Assembly: GCF_029893355.1 (NCBI RefSeq)
Contig: NZ_JARZAI010000019.1
Location: forward strand, 62,001-126,000
Reading direction: 5' to 3'
Source of the DNA: Kitasatospora sp. MAA4
Lineage (GTDB): Bacteria > Actinomycetota > Actinomycetes > Streptomycetales > Streptomycetaceae
DNA length: 64,000 nt
Both the position numbers and the translations under genes were made by a program. Shown in pieces: positions 24,693 to 33,407 of the stretch. A model generated the notes under the pieces. It saw only the letters and a program-made list of their open reading frames with translations. It made no database searches and had not been told where the DNA came from. Position 1 is the first letter of the stretch. Every line of letters starts with the position of its first letter.

Positions 24693-25619
24693 GTGCTGGT
24701 GCTGCCTCGCGGCTACCGACCGCTCTTCGCCCCCGGCCCGTTCCGGCGCCTGCTGCCCGCGCTGGCGGTGTCGGACCTCGGCGACGGGACGAGCGTGGTC
24801 GCGGTGGCGTGGCTGGCGCTGCGGCTCGCTCCGCCCGGTGACGGCGGCCCGCTGGTGGGCGCCGCGGTCGCCGCCTACGCCCTGCCGGGCGCCCTCGGCG
24901 CGCTGCTGCTGGGCGGTCGCCTGCGCCGGCTGTCCGCGGGCCGGCCGATCCGCGCCAACGCCTGGACGCGCTGTCCTTCGCCCTGCTCGCCGTGTCCGCC
25001 ACCTCGGGAGCTGCCGGAGTTGCCGGAGCTGCGGGGCCGGAGCGGCCGGATCCCGCTCACCCGCGTGCTGCCGCCGTGCTGCGGGAGCGGCCCGAACTGC
25101 TCGGACTGCTCGTGGTGACCTGGCTGTTCAACCTCTTCTACGGTCCGGTCGAGGTCGCGCTACCGCTGTTCGTCGGCCAGGATCTGCACGCCGGGGCGAG
25201 CGTCCTGGGGCTGTACTGGGGGGCCTTCGGCGTCGGTGCGGGGGCGGCCGCTGTGGCCGGTCCTGCTCGGCATCATCGCCGGTCACGGCCTGGCGATGCT
25301 GCCGTTCGGCCTGCCGGCGCCGGCCGCCGTCTCGCTGGCGGGCCTCGCGCTGGGCGGTGTGGTCCACGGCCCGTACAGCGCACTGGCCTTCGCCCTGTTC
25401 CAGGAGCTCACCCCGGTGGACCTGCTGACCAGCGTCCTCGCGCTGCGCGCGGCCGTCCTGCTGACCGCCGCGCCCGCCGGTGCCGCCCTCGGCGGGCCGC
25501 TCACCGCCGCGCTCGGCCCCCGCTGGGTTCTGACCGGCACGGGCCTCGCCATGCTCGTGGTCGCCGCCTGCGCGACGGCGCTGCGGCGGGGCTGTCGGGA
25601 TGCGCGGGGTGAGGGTTGA
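24693..25619 (+). pseudogene. Decayed MFS transporter
   Basis: Recognisable MFS sequence is split over changing frames. RPLFAPGPFRRLLPALAVSD (first two helices) runs from about 24693. The frame shifts near 24960, where NAW interrupts what should read NALDALSFALLAVS. It continues as ERPELLGLLVVTWLFNLFYG to about 25235, then returns to the first frame with PLWPVLLGIIAGHGLAML through to 25619. The total coding potential is about 300 codons against about 400 in the family, so material is missing as well as frameshifted. No intact product is expected. Confidence 0.75.
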
Positions 25620-25633
25620 GGGTTGAGGGTTGA
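25606..25633 (+). repeat. GGGTTGA tandem repeat
   Basis: Three perfect 7-bp copies (25613-25633), preceded by GGGGTGA, lie over the end of the MFS pseudogene and run up to the next promoter. Confidence 0.7.
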
Positions 25634-25640
25634 GATTAGT

Positions 25641-25650
25641 TGCAGCTGCA
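25641..25650. promoter_or_regulatory. Palindrome before the flavin reductase gene
   Basis: TGCAGCTGCA is a perfect 10-bp palindrome 15 bp before the start codon, in an AT-rich stretch (TTTAATGTATG). It could overlap the promoter or the start of a nearly leaderless transcript and act as an operator. Confidence 0.4.
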
Positions 25651-25664
25651 TTTAATGTATGTGC

Positions 25665-26255
25665 ATGATGAACGACAGCAGGAGCTTCCTCTTTCTCCTT
25701 GCCAGCTCCCGGGAGGGCGGCAACACCGAAGCGCTCGCGCGGGAGGCGGCCGCGCAGCTTCCGGCCGGGACCGAGCAGCGCTGGCTGCGGCTGGCGGACC
25801 TGCCGCTGCCGGTCTTCGAGGACGTGCGGCATGCGCCGGACGGCGGCGGGCGCGAGCTCGGGGAGAACGAACGGCTGCTGCTCGACGCGACGTTGGCGGC
25901 GACCGATGTGGTGATCGCCTCACCGCTGTACTGGTACAGCGTCAGCTCCAGTGCCAAGCTCTACCTGGACTACTGGTCGCACTGGCTGCGGGTGCCGGGG
26001 GCCGATTTCAAGGAACGGATGGGCGGCAAGACCTTCTGGGCGGTCAGCGCGCTGGCGAGCGAGGACCAGCAGGTGGCGGAGCCGCTGCTGGGCACGCTGC
26101 GGCTGAGTGCTGAGTACTTCGGGGCGCGCTGGGGCGGCGGGTTGCTCGGGTACGCGAACCGGCCCGGGCAGGTGCTGGCGGACGGGCCCGCGCTGGAGCG
26201 GGCCCGGGACTTCTTCGCCTCGGCGCGGCGGCCCGTGGGTGCGTCCGGGGTGTAG
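25665..26255 (+). CDS. NAD(P)H-dependent flavin (FMN) oxidoreductase, flavodoxin-like
   Basis: A 196-residue flavodoxin-fold reductase. The FMN phosphate loop is LASSREGGNTEALA near residue 12, and ASPLYWYSVSSSAKLYLDYW near residue 85 matches the FMN_red/NADPH quinone reductase pattern. It likely reduces quinones or supplies reduced flavin. The start is uncertain: ATG codons at 25659, 25665 and 25668 are in frame and none has a clear ribosome-binding site, so a leaderless message is possible. A strong hairpin follows the gene. Confidence 0.78.
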   Translation: MMNDSRSFLFLLASSREGGNTEALAREAAAQLPAGTEQRWLRLADLPLPVFEDVRHAPDGGGRELGENERLLLDATLAATDVVIASPLYWYSVSSSAKLYLDYWSHWLRVPGADFKERMGGKTFWAVSALASEDQQVAEPLLGTLRLSAEYFGARWGGGLLGYANRPGQVLADGPALERARDFFASARRPVGASGV

Positions 26256-26337
26256 TTAGCAGAGCTGATGGTGGGGTTGAGCAGAGCTTGCTTCCGTGCG
26301 GGGGGACGGTCGGGCAGGGTGGCCGGGCGATGGTGAC

Positions 26338-26364
26338 GGCGGCCGCGCGTGGGGCGCGGCCGCC
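26338..26364. terminator. Strong hairpin downstream of the flavin reductase gene
   Basis: An 11-bp perfect stem (GGCGGCCGCGC at 26338-26348, GCGCGGCCGCC at 26354-26364) with a 5-base loop. It lies between two co-directional genes and is a probable terminator. Confidence 0.6.
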
Positions 26365-26385
26365 TCCCGGTGAGGAGAGCGACCC

Positions 26386-27048
26386 TTGTCCAGGTTCACA
26401 ACGAGGCGGCTGGCAGGCGCGGCGGCGGTACTGCTGCTCGGCGCGGCGGTATCGGGCTGCTCCTCCGGTGGTGGCGGGAGGACCGGTTCAGCAGTGCCGC
26501 CCGCAGGCGTTCGTGGCGCGTCCTACCGCCTGGGCACCCCGCCGAGCGCCGGCGGGTACGCGTTCCACCAGGCCGCCAGTGCCAGTCAGCAGAAGATGTC
26601 GGACGCGGAGCAGCAGATCGCCCAGCAGCTCGGCATCACCGGAACGCCGGTCGAGGCTCTCTACGACGATGCGGCGGACAGCGAGTGGATCGTCTTCATC
26701 GGCATCAACGCCGGCAGTGGAGGCGGCTTCGACCCCGCCCAGCTGCACGCCAAGCTCTGGCAGCAGCCGTCCACCCACCTGGACGGGACGGGCGACCGGG
26801 TCACCACGTCCTGGGAGGACACCGATCCCGGGCCGCACGGCGGTCGGGGGATCTGCTCGCAGACGCTGGAGCAGTCGGGCGCACTGGCCGCCGAGGACAG
26901 CGCCTGCCTGTGGATGACCGCGACGACCTTCGGCGAGGTCACCTTCTACCCGAAGGGCTACAGTGACCGGCTGTTGACGGGGTTCACGGTGGTGGACGCC
27001 GGGAACCTGATGCGGGCGGTCCGCGCCGACGTCGAGCAGCCGTTGTAG
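26386..27048 (+). CDS. Putative lipoprotein
   Basis: A 220-residue exported protein. The signal peptide (SRFTTRRLAGAAAVLLLGAA) ends in a lipobox VSGC at about 22-25, followed by a Ser/Gly linker, so it should be lipid-anchored. The mature domain (about 45-220) has two Cys (GICSQTL and SACLWM) likely to form a disulfide and ends TVVDAGNLMRAVRADVEQPL. The family is not recognised. The TTG start at 26386 is supported by GAGGAGAG upstream and by the signal peptide. The LysR gene follows after 17 bp. Confidence 0.72.
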   Translation: MSRFTTRRLAGAAAVLLLGAAVSGCSSGGGGRTGSAVPPAGVRGASYRLGTPPSAGGYAFHQAASASQQKMSDAEQQIAQQLGITGTPVEALYDDAADSEWIVFIGINAGSGGGFDPAQLHAKLWQQPSTHLDGTGDRVTTSWEDTDPGPHGGRGICSQTLEQSGALAAEDSACLWMTATTFGEVTFYPKGYSDRLLTGFTVVDAGNLMRAVRADVEQPL

Positions 27049-27065
27049 GCGAGGACGGGGTTTTC

Positions 27066-28052
27066 GTGGAGCTGGATCCCAGGCGGTTGCTGGTGCTGGA
27101 CGCCGTCGCGCGGTCCGGGGGGATCGCCGCCGCGGCCCGGCGGTTGGGGGTGACCGCATCGGCGGTCTCGCAGGCGCTGGCCCGGCTGGAGCAGCAGGCG
27201 GGGCTTGCGCTGCTCGACCGTGCGGGGAACCGGCTGGAACTCACCGAGGCCGGCCGCGCGTTGGCCGCCCGCGGAGCCAGGATCGCGGACGAGCTCACCG
27301 GGGCGGCCCAGGATCTCGCCGTGCACGGGCGGATCGCCGGGCGGGTGGCGATCGGCGTCTCGCTCGGTGTCCTGACCGCCACCGCCACCGCCGTCATCCC
27401 GCTGCTCGCCGCCGAACATCCGCTGCTGGAAGCGGAGTTGCGTGAGGTGGAGTATCCCGCCGCCCTCCAGCAGCTGCGCCGCGGACTGCTGGACGTGGTC
27501 GTCCTCACCGCTGACCGGGACCACCCCACCCCGCTGCCCGACGGCACGGCCTGCGGGGTGGTGATGACGGACGGCTACCGGCTGGTGGTGCCGGAGAGTT
27601 GGAGCCCGGTGCCGTCCTCGGCCGCGGAGTTGGCCGGGCTGGCGTGGATCAGCGCCCCGCCGGACTCCGCGCGCGGCCACGCCTTCGCCCGGTTCGCCGC
27701 GCAGTACGGGATCCGGCCCGCCCGCGAGCACCTGGCGGTCTCCTCCGCCGCCCTGCGCGCCATGCTGGCAGCGCAGTTGGGGGCCGCCGTGCTGCCCGCC
27801 AACGCGGCCGCCCGGCTGCGCTGCCGAACGGTCACGGCCCTGCCGGTCTCCGGCACCTACGAGAGCCGCGTCCTGTACCGGACGTCGCCCGTCGGCCCGT
27901 CGCCCGCCGTGGGCGCGGTCCTGCGCGCGCTGCGGCAGGCGGTGCTCGGAGCCGCCGAGGCGCTCGCGGTGCGCGAGGTCCTGGACCGCGAGCCGATCGT
28001 CGGGCTGCCGTTCTGGGTGGACGAGGGACAGGGAGGAGTAAGGGAGGAGTAG
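27066..28052 (+). CDS. LysR-family transcriptional regulator
   Basis: A 328-residue LysR regulator. Its HTH covers residues 5-65 (LLVLDAVARSGGIAAAARRL, TASAVSQALARLEQQAG) and its effector-binding domain covers about 90-290. The GTG start lies 17 bp after the lipoprotein stop, suggesting co-transcription. The gene is convergent with the M1 peptidase gene, with stops 3 bp apart. Its target is not evident. Confidence 0.86.
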   Translation: MELDPRRLLVLDAVARSGGIAAAARRLGVTASAVSQALARLEQQAGLALLDRAGNRLELTEAGRALAARGARIADELTGAAQDLAVHGRIAGRVAIGVSLGVLTATATAVIPLLAAEHPLLEAELREVEYPAALQQLRRGLLDVVVLTADRDHPTPLPDGTACGVVMTDGYRLVVPESWSPVPSSAAELAGLAWISAPPDSARGHAFARFAAQYGIRPAREHLAVSSAALRAMLAAQLGAAVLPANAAARLRCRTVTALPVSGTYESRVLYRTSPVGPSPAVGAVLRALRQAVLGAAEALAVREVLDREPIVGLPFWVDEGQGGVREE

Positions 28053-28055
28053 TCG

Positions 28056-29543
28056 TCAGAGTGTGCCGGTGCCACGGGTGGTGGCGACGGCGGCGCTGTG
28101 CGAGACGGTCCACTCCGGGTGGCCGGGCATCGGCGGGGTGCGGGTGCCGTACAGCCAGTCGGTGAGGAAGCCGCTGAGATCCTGGCCGGAGACCTCGGAG
28201 GCGATCGCGATGTAGTCCTGCGTGCTCGCGGTGCCGTTGCGGTGGCGCTGCAGAAAGGTCTGCTCGATCCGCTGGAAGTCGGCCTCGCCGACTTTCTGGC
28301 GCAGCGCGTAGAGGACCAGGACGCCGCCGAGGTAGCGCTGGCTGTCGAAGAGGTCCGCCGCGTCGGGCGCGGCCACCGGGCCCGAGTCGTGGCGCCACTG
28401 GTCGCCCTTGGCGTAGGTGTCCTTCATCCGCGCCTCGAAGGAGGTCAGGCCGAGCGAGTCGGCCCAGCCGCGCTCGTAGCGGTAGAGCAGTCCGTAGTAG
28501 TCGGCGTGCCCCTCGTTGAGCCACAGGTCCGCCCAGCTCTGTGGCGTGACGCTGTCGCCGAACCAGGAGTGCGTCAGCTCGTGCATCATGTGCGAGCCGA
28601 TCGCGGACTCGCTCTGGCGCAGGAAGTTCGGCTTGTAGAGGGTCAGGGTCTGGGTCTCCAGGCCGGTGAAGCCGAACGCCTCGGGGTCGTCGGTGTTCAC
28701 GGGCAGTAGCCCGTAGCTCTCCAGCGGGAAGGGCCCGAGGCGCTGCTGCAACCAGTCGAGCTGGCCCGGGGTCAGCGCCAGGGCCGGTTCCAGGTCGGCG
28801 GCCCGCGCGGTCGGGACGACGTCCCGCAGCCGGACGCCGGCCGGTCCGGGGCGGTCGCGCACGGTGTAGTGGCCCACCGAGACCTGTACCAGCTCGGTGG
28901 CCATCGGGTCGCGGGAGGTGTACGTGCGGGTGGTCTGCCCCTGCTGCTCGGTGGTGCCGGTGAGTGAGCCGTTGGCCACCCCGTACAGCTCGTCCGGAGC
29001 GGTCACCCGGATGGTGAAGTCCGCCTTGTCGCTGGGGTGGTCGTTGCACGGGAAGACCGTGTGCGCGCTGTCCGGCTGCCCGGCGATCGCGAACCCGTCG
29101 GAAGTCGGCACCCAGCCGCTGTGCGGCAGCGCGGCGCGCGGGTCGGCCGTGTACTGCACCTGGACGGTCATGACGGTGCCCGACTGCACCGGGCTCGCCG
29201 GGGTGACGGCGAGCTTCTCGTCGTGCAGCGAGAAGCGGGCCGGCTGCCCGTCGACCTGCACGCTGTGCACGTCCAGGCCCAGCGCGTCGAGTTCGAAGCC
29301 GCTCAACGGCCGCAGGCTGCGCGCGGTGACGGCGGCGGTCGCGTCGACCGTGCGGGTCGTGGCGCGGTAGACGAAGTCGAGGTCGTAGCGCAGCGCGTCG
29401 TAGCCGGTGTTCCCGAGCGCGGGGAACACCGGATCGCCCAGTCCACCGCTCGCCGTCGCCGCGGCGGCCGGTGGCAGGGCGCCCAGCCAGCAGGCGGCGG
29501 CCAGGACGAGGGCCTGTACGGCGCGGGTGCGAGTCGTCGTCAT
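28056..29543 (-). CDS. Secreted M1-family metallopeptidase
   Basis: A 495-residue exported zinc aminopeptidase-like protein. The signal peptide covers about 1-29 (ending PPAAAA). HELTH at 321-325, with Glu344 (WLNEGHADY) 19 residues later, gives the complete M1 zinc site. GFTGLETQTLTLY replaces the GAMEN exopeptidase motif, as in secreted actinobacterial M1 members. ATG 29543 is chosen for the signal peptide. The gene is divergent from the molybdenum hydroxylase genes and probably degrades extracellular peptides. Confidence 0.88.
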   Translation of the reverse strand: MTTTRTRAVQALVLAAACWLGALPPAAAATASGGLGDPVFPALGNTGYDALRYDLDFVYRATTRTVDATAAVTARSLRPLSGFELDALGLDVHSVQVDGQPARFSLHDEKLAVTPASPVQSGTVMTVQVQYTADPRAALPHSGWVPTSDGFAIAGQPDSAHTVFPCNDHPSDKADFTIRVTAPDELYGVANGSLTGTTEQQGQTTRTYTSRDPMATELVQVSVGHYTVRDRPGPAGVRLRDVVPTARAADLEPALALTPGQLDWLQQRLGPFPLESYGLLPVNTDDPEAFGFTGLETQTLTLYKPNFLRQSESAIGSHMMHELTHSWFGDSVTPQSWADLWLNEGHADYYGLLYRYERGWADSLGLTSFEARMKDTYAKGDQWRHDSGPVAAPDAADLFDSQRYLGGVLVLYALRQKVGEADFQRIEQTFLQRHRNGTASTQDYIAIASEVSGQDLSGFLTDWLYGTRTPPMPGHPEWTVSHSAAVATTRGTGTL

Positions 29544-29718
29544 GGTCACGGATCGTAGAGGCGCGGTAGGGCGACGGCCCGGCACGCCGGGATCGGTGGG
29601 CGGGTCGCCGTCCGCATCGCGAGACCACCCCGCCGCAGGTCGTACGCCGTCCGGCCCCTAGGGTTGTCGCGGGCATGCCTGACATGCCCATTCGTACGGT
29701 TATCCGGGAGGACAGTTG

Positions 29719-32055
29719 ATGGGGGCTCAGGGCGCAGCGCCGCAGGGCGACGACGAGAGCGGCCGCGGGGTCGGGCGGCGGCGATTCCTCGGCTACGTGC
29801 TGGCCGGGCCGACGCTGGTGGTCGCCGCACAGCTGGGAGAGGAGGTGCTCGCGCCGACCGAGGCGCAGGCGGCCATCCCGTCCCTGCCCGAGCCGGCCGA
29901 CATCCTCGACCTGACCGACCTGCTCACCACCGCGGCGCTGCCGACCTCGGGCCTGATCAGCATCCAGCTCAACACCGACGGCACGGCCTCCTTCGCGCTG
30001 CCGCGCGCCGAGGTCGGCCAGGGCGTCACCACCTCCACCGCGATGCTGATCGCCGAGGAGCTGGACATCCCGCTCGCGCAGGTGAAGATCACGCTCGCGG
30101 ACGCCCGACCGGAGCTGCTCTTCAACCAGCTGACCGGCGCCTCCAACACCACCGTCTCGACCTACACCCCGATCCGGGTCGCCGCCGCGACCGCGCGCCA
30201 GCGGCTGCTGGCAGCCGCCGCCGCGCAGTTCGGCGTCCCCGCCTCGACGCTGACCACGGCCGCCGGTGTGGTCAGCTCGCCGAGCGGCCAGAGCGCCACC
30301 TACGGGTCGCTGGCCGTGGCGGCCGCGAGCCAGGTGACGCTTCAGGTGGGGGTCGCGCTGAAGGCGCAGAGCGACTTCCAGGTGATCGGGACGGCGCAGA
30401 ACCGGATCGACGCGCTGGACATCGTGACCGGCCGCAAGCAGTTCGCCATGGACCTCTCGGTGCCGAACGCGCTGCCGACCATGGTCTGCCGGCCGCCGAC
30501 GGTCAACGGCACCCCGCTCTCCGTGCAGAACCTGGCGGCGGTGAAGGCGATGCCGGGCGTCACCGACGTCGTCACCATCGCCACCGGCGTCGCCGTCCGG
30601 GCCGCTACCTTCGGCCAGTGCATCGACGCGGTACGGGCGTTGCAGGTGACCTGGGCTCCCGGGACCGAGGACAACTCCTCGGACGCCACCGTGCAGCAGG
30701 AGTTGAAGGCGGCCGAACTGCCGCTCGTGGTACCCCCGTTGAACCTGCTGGCGCAGACCGTCGAGGCCACCTTCACGTTCGCCTTCGCCAGCAACAGTGC
30801 GCTGGAGCCGAACTGCGCCATCGCCGACGTCCGTCCCGGGCGGGCCGAGGTCTGGGCGGCGGTGAAGGCGCCGATCGTGGCGCAGGGCGCGATCGCCGCC
30901 AAGCTGGGGCTGCTGCCGAGTGCCGTCACCGTCCATGTCGTCCAGGGCGGCGGGTCGTTCGGCCGCAAGCTGTTCTTCGACGCGGCCCTGGAGGCCGCCG
31001 AGATCTCGCAGCTGATGGGCAAGCCGGTGAAGCTGATGTGGCACCGCACCGACGAGTTCCGCCAGGGCCGCACGCACCCGATGTCCACCTCCCATGTGCG
31101 CGCCACGCACGCGCTCGGCCAGGTGCTCACCTTCGAGCAGCGGCACACCTCGGTGGCCACCGACTTCGGTCACGGGCTCGGCGAGGTGATCACCGCGCTG
31201 GTGGCCGACCTGCCGGTCGGCGACATCGGATTCTCCGAGACGATCTTCGAGTTGAGCCAGCAGACGCCCTACAACTTCGGCGTCACCACCCAGTTGCTGA
31301 GCGAGGTGGACAAGGGCTTCAACACCGGCAGCATGCGCGGCATCTACTCGCCCAACGTGCGCTGCGCCCAGGAGTTGATCGTGGACCGGCTCGCGGCCGG
31401 AGTCGGTCAGGACCCGTACCAGTTCCGCCGCCAGACGCTGAAGGACCCGCGGGCCGTCGCCGTCCTCGACAAGGTCGCCCAACTGGGCGACTGGGGCCGG
31501 ACGATGGCGCCCGGCACGGCCCAGGGCATCGCGCTTCACCCCGAGTACCACAGCGTCGCGGCGATGCTGGTCGAGATCGACTGTACCCCCGCGACCACCG
31601 GTCGGCAGATCCCCGACGCGTACACCGGGCCGCGGGTCACCAAGGTCGTCTGCGCCGTGGACGCCGGCCTCGCGGTCAACCCGCTCGGTCTGCAGGCCCA
31701 GATGATGGGCGGCATCATGGACGGCATCGCGGTCGCCCTGACCTCCGGCATGCATCTCGACAACGGGGTGTTCCAGGAGGGCAGTTGGGACAACTACTTC
31801 TACACCCGGCAGTGGAACACGCCGCCCGACCTGCAGATCGTGGTGATGCCGCCGACCAGCGGTACCCCCGGTGGCGCCGGGGAACTCGCCGTCGGTGCCG
31901 CGATGGCGGCGGTCGCCTGCGCCTACGCCCGGGCGACCGGCACCATGCCGACGAGCTTCCCGATCAACCATGCCGCGCCGCTCTCCTTCACCCCGCTGCC
32001 GACCACGCCCCCGATCCCGCAGTCGCCCGTCGACGGCCTGCCCCGCGCCTACTAG
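29719..32055 (+). CDS. Tat-exported molybdopterin-binding hydroxylase large subunit (IorB-like)
   Basis: A 778-residue molybdenum hydroxylase of the xanthine dehydrogenase/isoquinoline 1-oxidoreductase beta type. A twin-arginine signal (RRRFLG at about 20-25, then a hydrophobic stretch) predicts export. Cofactor-site motifs include GGGSFGRKLFFD in the middle and GGAGELAVGAA near residue 715, where the Glu is the expected catalytic base. ATG 29719 has GGGAGGAC just upstream. The [2Fe-2S] subunit gene follows after 10 bp. No FAD subunit is present, as in IorAB-type enzymes that pass electrons to a cytochrome or other membrane acceptor. The substrate is an aldehyde or N-heterocycle of unknown identity. 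Confidence 0.88.
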   Translation: MGAQGAAPQGDDESGRGVGRRRFLGYVLAGPTLVVAAQLGEEVLAPTEAQAAIPSLPEPADILDLTDLLTTAALPTSGLISIQLNTDGTASFALPRAEVGQGVTTSTAMLIAEELDIPLAQVKITLADARPELLFNQLTGASNTTVSTYTPIRVAAATARQRLLAAAAAQFGVPASTLTTAAGVVSSPSGQSATYGSLAVAAASQVTLQVGVALKAQSDFQVIGTAQNRIDALDIVTGRKQFAMDLSVPNALPTMVCRPPTVNGTPLSVQNLAAVKAMPGVTDVVTIATGVAVRAATFGQCIDAVRALQVTWAPGTEDNSSDATVQQELKAAELPLVVPPLNLLAQTVEATFTFAFASNSALEPNCAIADVRPGRAEVWAAVKAPIVAQGAIAAKLGLLPSAVTVHVVQGGGSFGRKLFFDAALEAAEISQLMGKPVKLMWHRTDEFRQGRTHPMSTSHVRATHALGQVLTFEQRHTSVATDFGHGLGEVITALVADLPVGDIGFSETIFELSQQTPYNFGVTTQLLSEVDKGFNTGSMRGIYSPNVRCAQELIVDRLAAGVGQDPYQFRRQTLKDPRAVAVLDKVAQLGDWGRTMAPGTAQGIALHPEYHSVAAMLVEIDCTPATTGRQIPDAYTGPRVTKVVCAVDAGLAVNPLGLQAQMMGGIMDGIAVALTSGMHLDNGVFQEGSWDNYFYTRQWNTPPDLQIVVMPPTSGTPGGAGELAVGAAMAAVACAYARATGTMPTSFPINHAAPLSFTPLPTTPPIPQSPVDGLPRAY

Positions 32056-32065
32056 GAGCACCCCT

Positions 32066-32542
32066 GTGTCCGCACACACCTTCATCCTCAACGGCAAGCC
32101 GGTGTCGGTGGACGTCGAGGACGACGTCCGCCTGCTCTGGGTGCTGCGCGACGTCCTCGGGGTGACCGGCCCCAAGTACGGCTGCGGCCTCGGCGTCTGC
32201 CAGGCCTGCACCAGCCACATCAACGGCAAGGCGTTCAACCCCTGCTCGGTGCCGGTCAGCGCGATCCAGCCGACCGACGAGATCACCACCATCGAGGGCC
32301 TGCCCGCCACCGTCGGCAAGGACCTGCACCCCATGCAGGAGGCCTGGTTGGAGTACGACGTCGCCCAGTGCGGCTACTGCCAGCCCGGCCAGATCATGGC
32401 CGCCGTCGCCAAGGTCCGCCAGGCCCGCGCCGCCGGCCACGAGATCGGCGACGCCGACTTCGACGAGATCCGCAACATCTGCCGCTGCGGGACCTACTTC
32501 CGCATCCGCGAGGCGATCACGGCGGGGGCGAAGAACTTCTAG
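32066..32542 (+). CDS. [2Fe-2S] small subunit of molybdenum hydroxylase (IorA-like)
   Basis: A 158-residue electron-transfer subunit with both clusters of the family. The plant-type site is C40, C45, C48 and C60 (YGCGLGVCQACTS). The all-helical C-terminal site is C102, C105, C139 and C141 (QCGYCQPGQ and ICRCGTY). It has no signal peptide, so it would be co-exported with the Tat-targeted large subunit. GTG 32066 follows AGGAG, 10 bp after the large-subunit stop. Confidence 0.92.
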   Translation: MSAHTFILNGKPVSVDVEDDVRLLWVLRDVLGVTGPKYGCGLGVCQACTSHINGKAFNPCSVPVSAIQPTDEITTIEGLPATVGKDLHPMQEAWLEYDVAQCGYCQPGQIMAAVAKVRQARAAGHEIGDADFDEIRNICRCGTYFRIREAITAGAKNF

Positions 32543-32588
32543 CTCTCACGGTTCTGACGGCTCACAGGTCTCACGGCTCTCACGGCTC

Positions 32589-33407
32589 TCAAAGGTCTCG
32601 GCGGTGGAGGGCGATCGCGGCGATCACCACCGAGACCAGAGGCCAGGCCGCGAAGGTGATCCACGATCCGCCGACCGTCGCCGGGTAGTGCGAGACGAAG
32701 GAGTTCGTCGTGTCGACCTCGGCCAGGCGGCGCCAGGCGGTCAGCGGCATGGCGTGCGAGACGTCGGCCGTCCAGTGGTGGGTGTCGGTGAAGAACGAGG
32801 GCAGCATGAAGAGCACCAGCACCGTGCCGACGACGGTGGCCGCGCTGTGCCGGATCAACACGCCCAGGCCCAGCCCGATCAGGGCGCAGACCGGGGCGAA
32901 CAGCGCGGCCGCCGCGACGTACCGCAGGGCGCCGGGGTGGGTGATCGACAGGCCGATGTGCCGTCCGGACAGGACCGCCTGGCTCAGGCCGAACGACGCC
33001 CCGGCGACGAAGGCGCCGTAGCCGAGCATGACCGCCGTCAGCACGCACGCCTTGGCCGCCAGCACCGCGCGGCGGTCGGGGACGGCCGCCATGGTGGTGC
33101 GGATCATCCCGGTGGCGTACTCGCCGACGATCACCAGGGCGCCGATACTGCCCGCGACGATCATCAGGACGTCGGCGGCGATGATGTTGAACGAGTCGTC
33201 CAGCGCCACCTGCACATAGCCGGAGGCCGGATGCGGGTCGCCGACGGGGAAGTAGTCGTAGGTGTACTTCGCGGACTTGAGGTTGGCGCCGATGATGACC
33301 AGGGCGCTGAGGGCGAGCACCCAGGACGTCGAGCGCAGTGACCAGATCCTGATCCACTCGGCGGCGAGCAGATCGCGGAACCGGGCGGTGGGGGTCGCGG
33401 TGGTCAT
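32589..33407 (-). CDS. ABC-2 type transporter permease
   Basis: A 272-residue membrane protein with six hydrophobic segments and an ABC2_membrane pattern (RSTSWVLALSALVIIG, IVGEYATGMIRTTMAAVPDR, GLGLGVLIRHSAATV). The GEYATGMIRTTM motif is common in actinobacterial exporters encoded beside BcrA-like ATPases. Its ATG overlaps the ATPase stop (ATGA). Likely roles are export of, or resistance to, a lipid- or cell-wall-active compound. Confidence 0.85.
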   Translation of the reverse strand: MTTATPTARFRDLLAAEWIRIWSLRSTSWVLALSALVIIGANLKSAKYTYDYFPVGDPHPASGYVQVALDDSFNIIAADVLMIVAGSIGALVIVGEYATGMIRTTMAAVPDRRAVLAAKACVLTAVMLGYGAFVAGASFGLSQAVLSGRHIGLSITHPGALRYVAAAALFAPVCALIGLGLGVLIRHSAATVVGTVLVLFMLPSFFTDTHHWTADVSHAMPLTAWRRLAEVDTTNSFVSHYPATVGGSWITFAAWPLVSVVIAAIALHRRDL

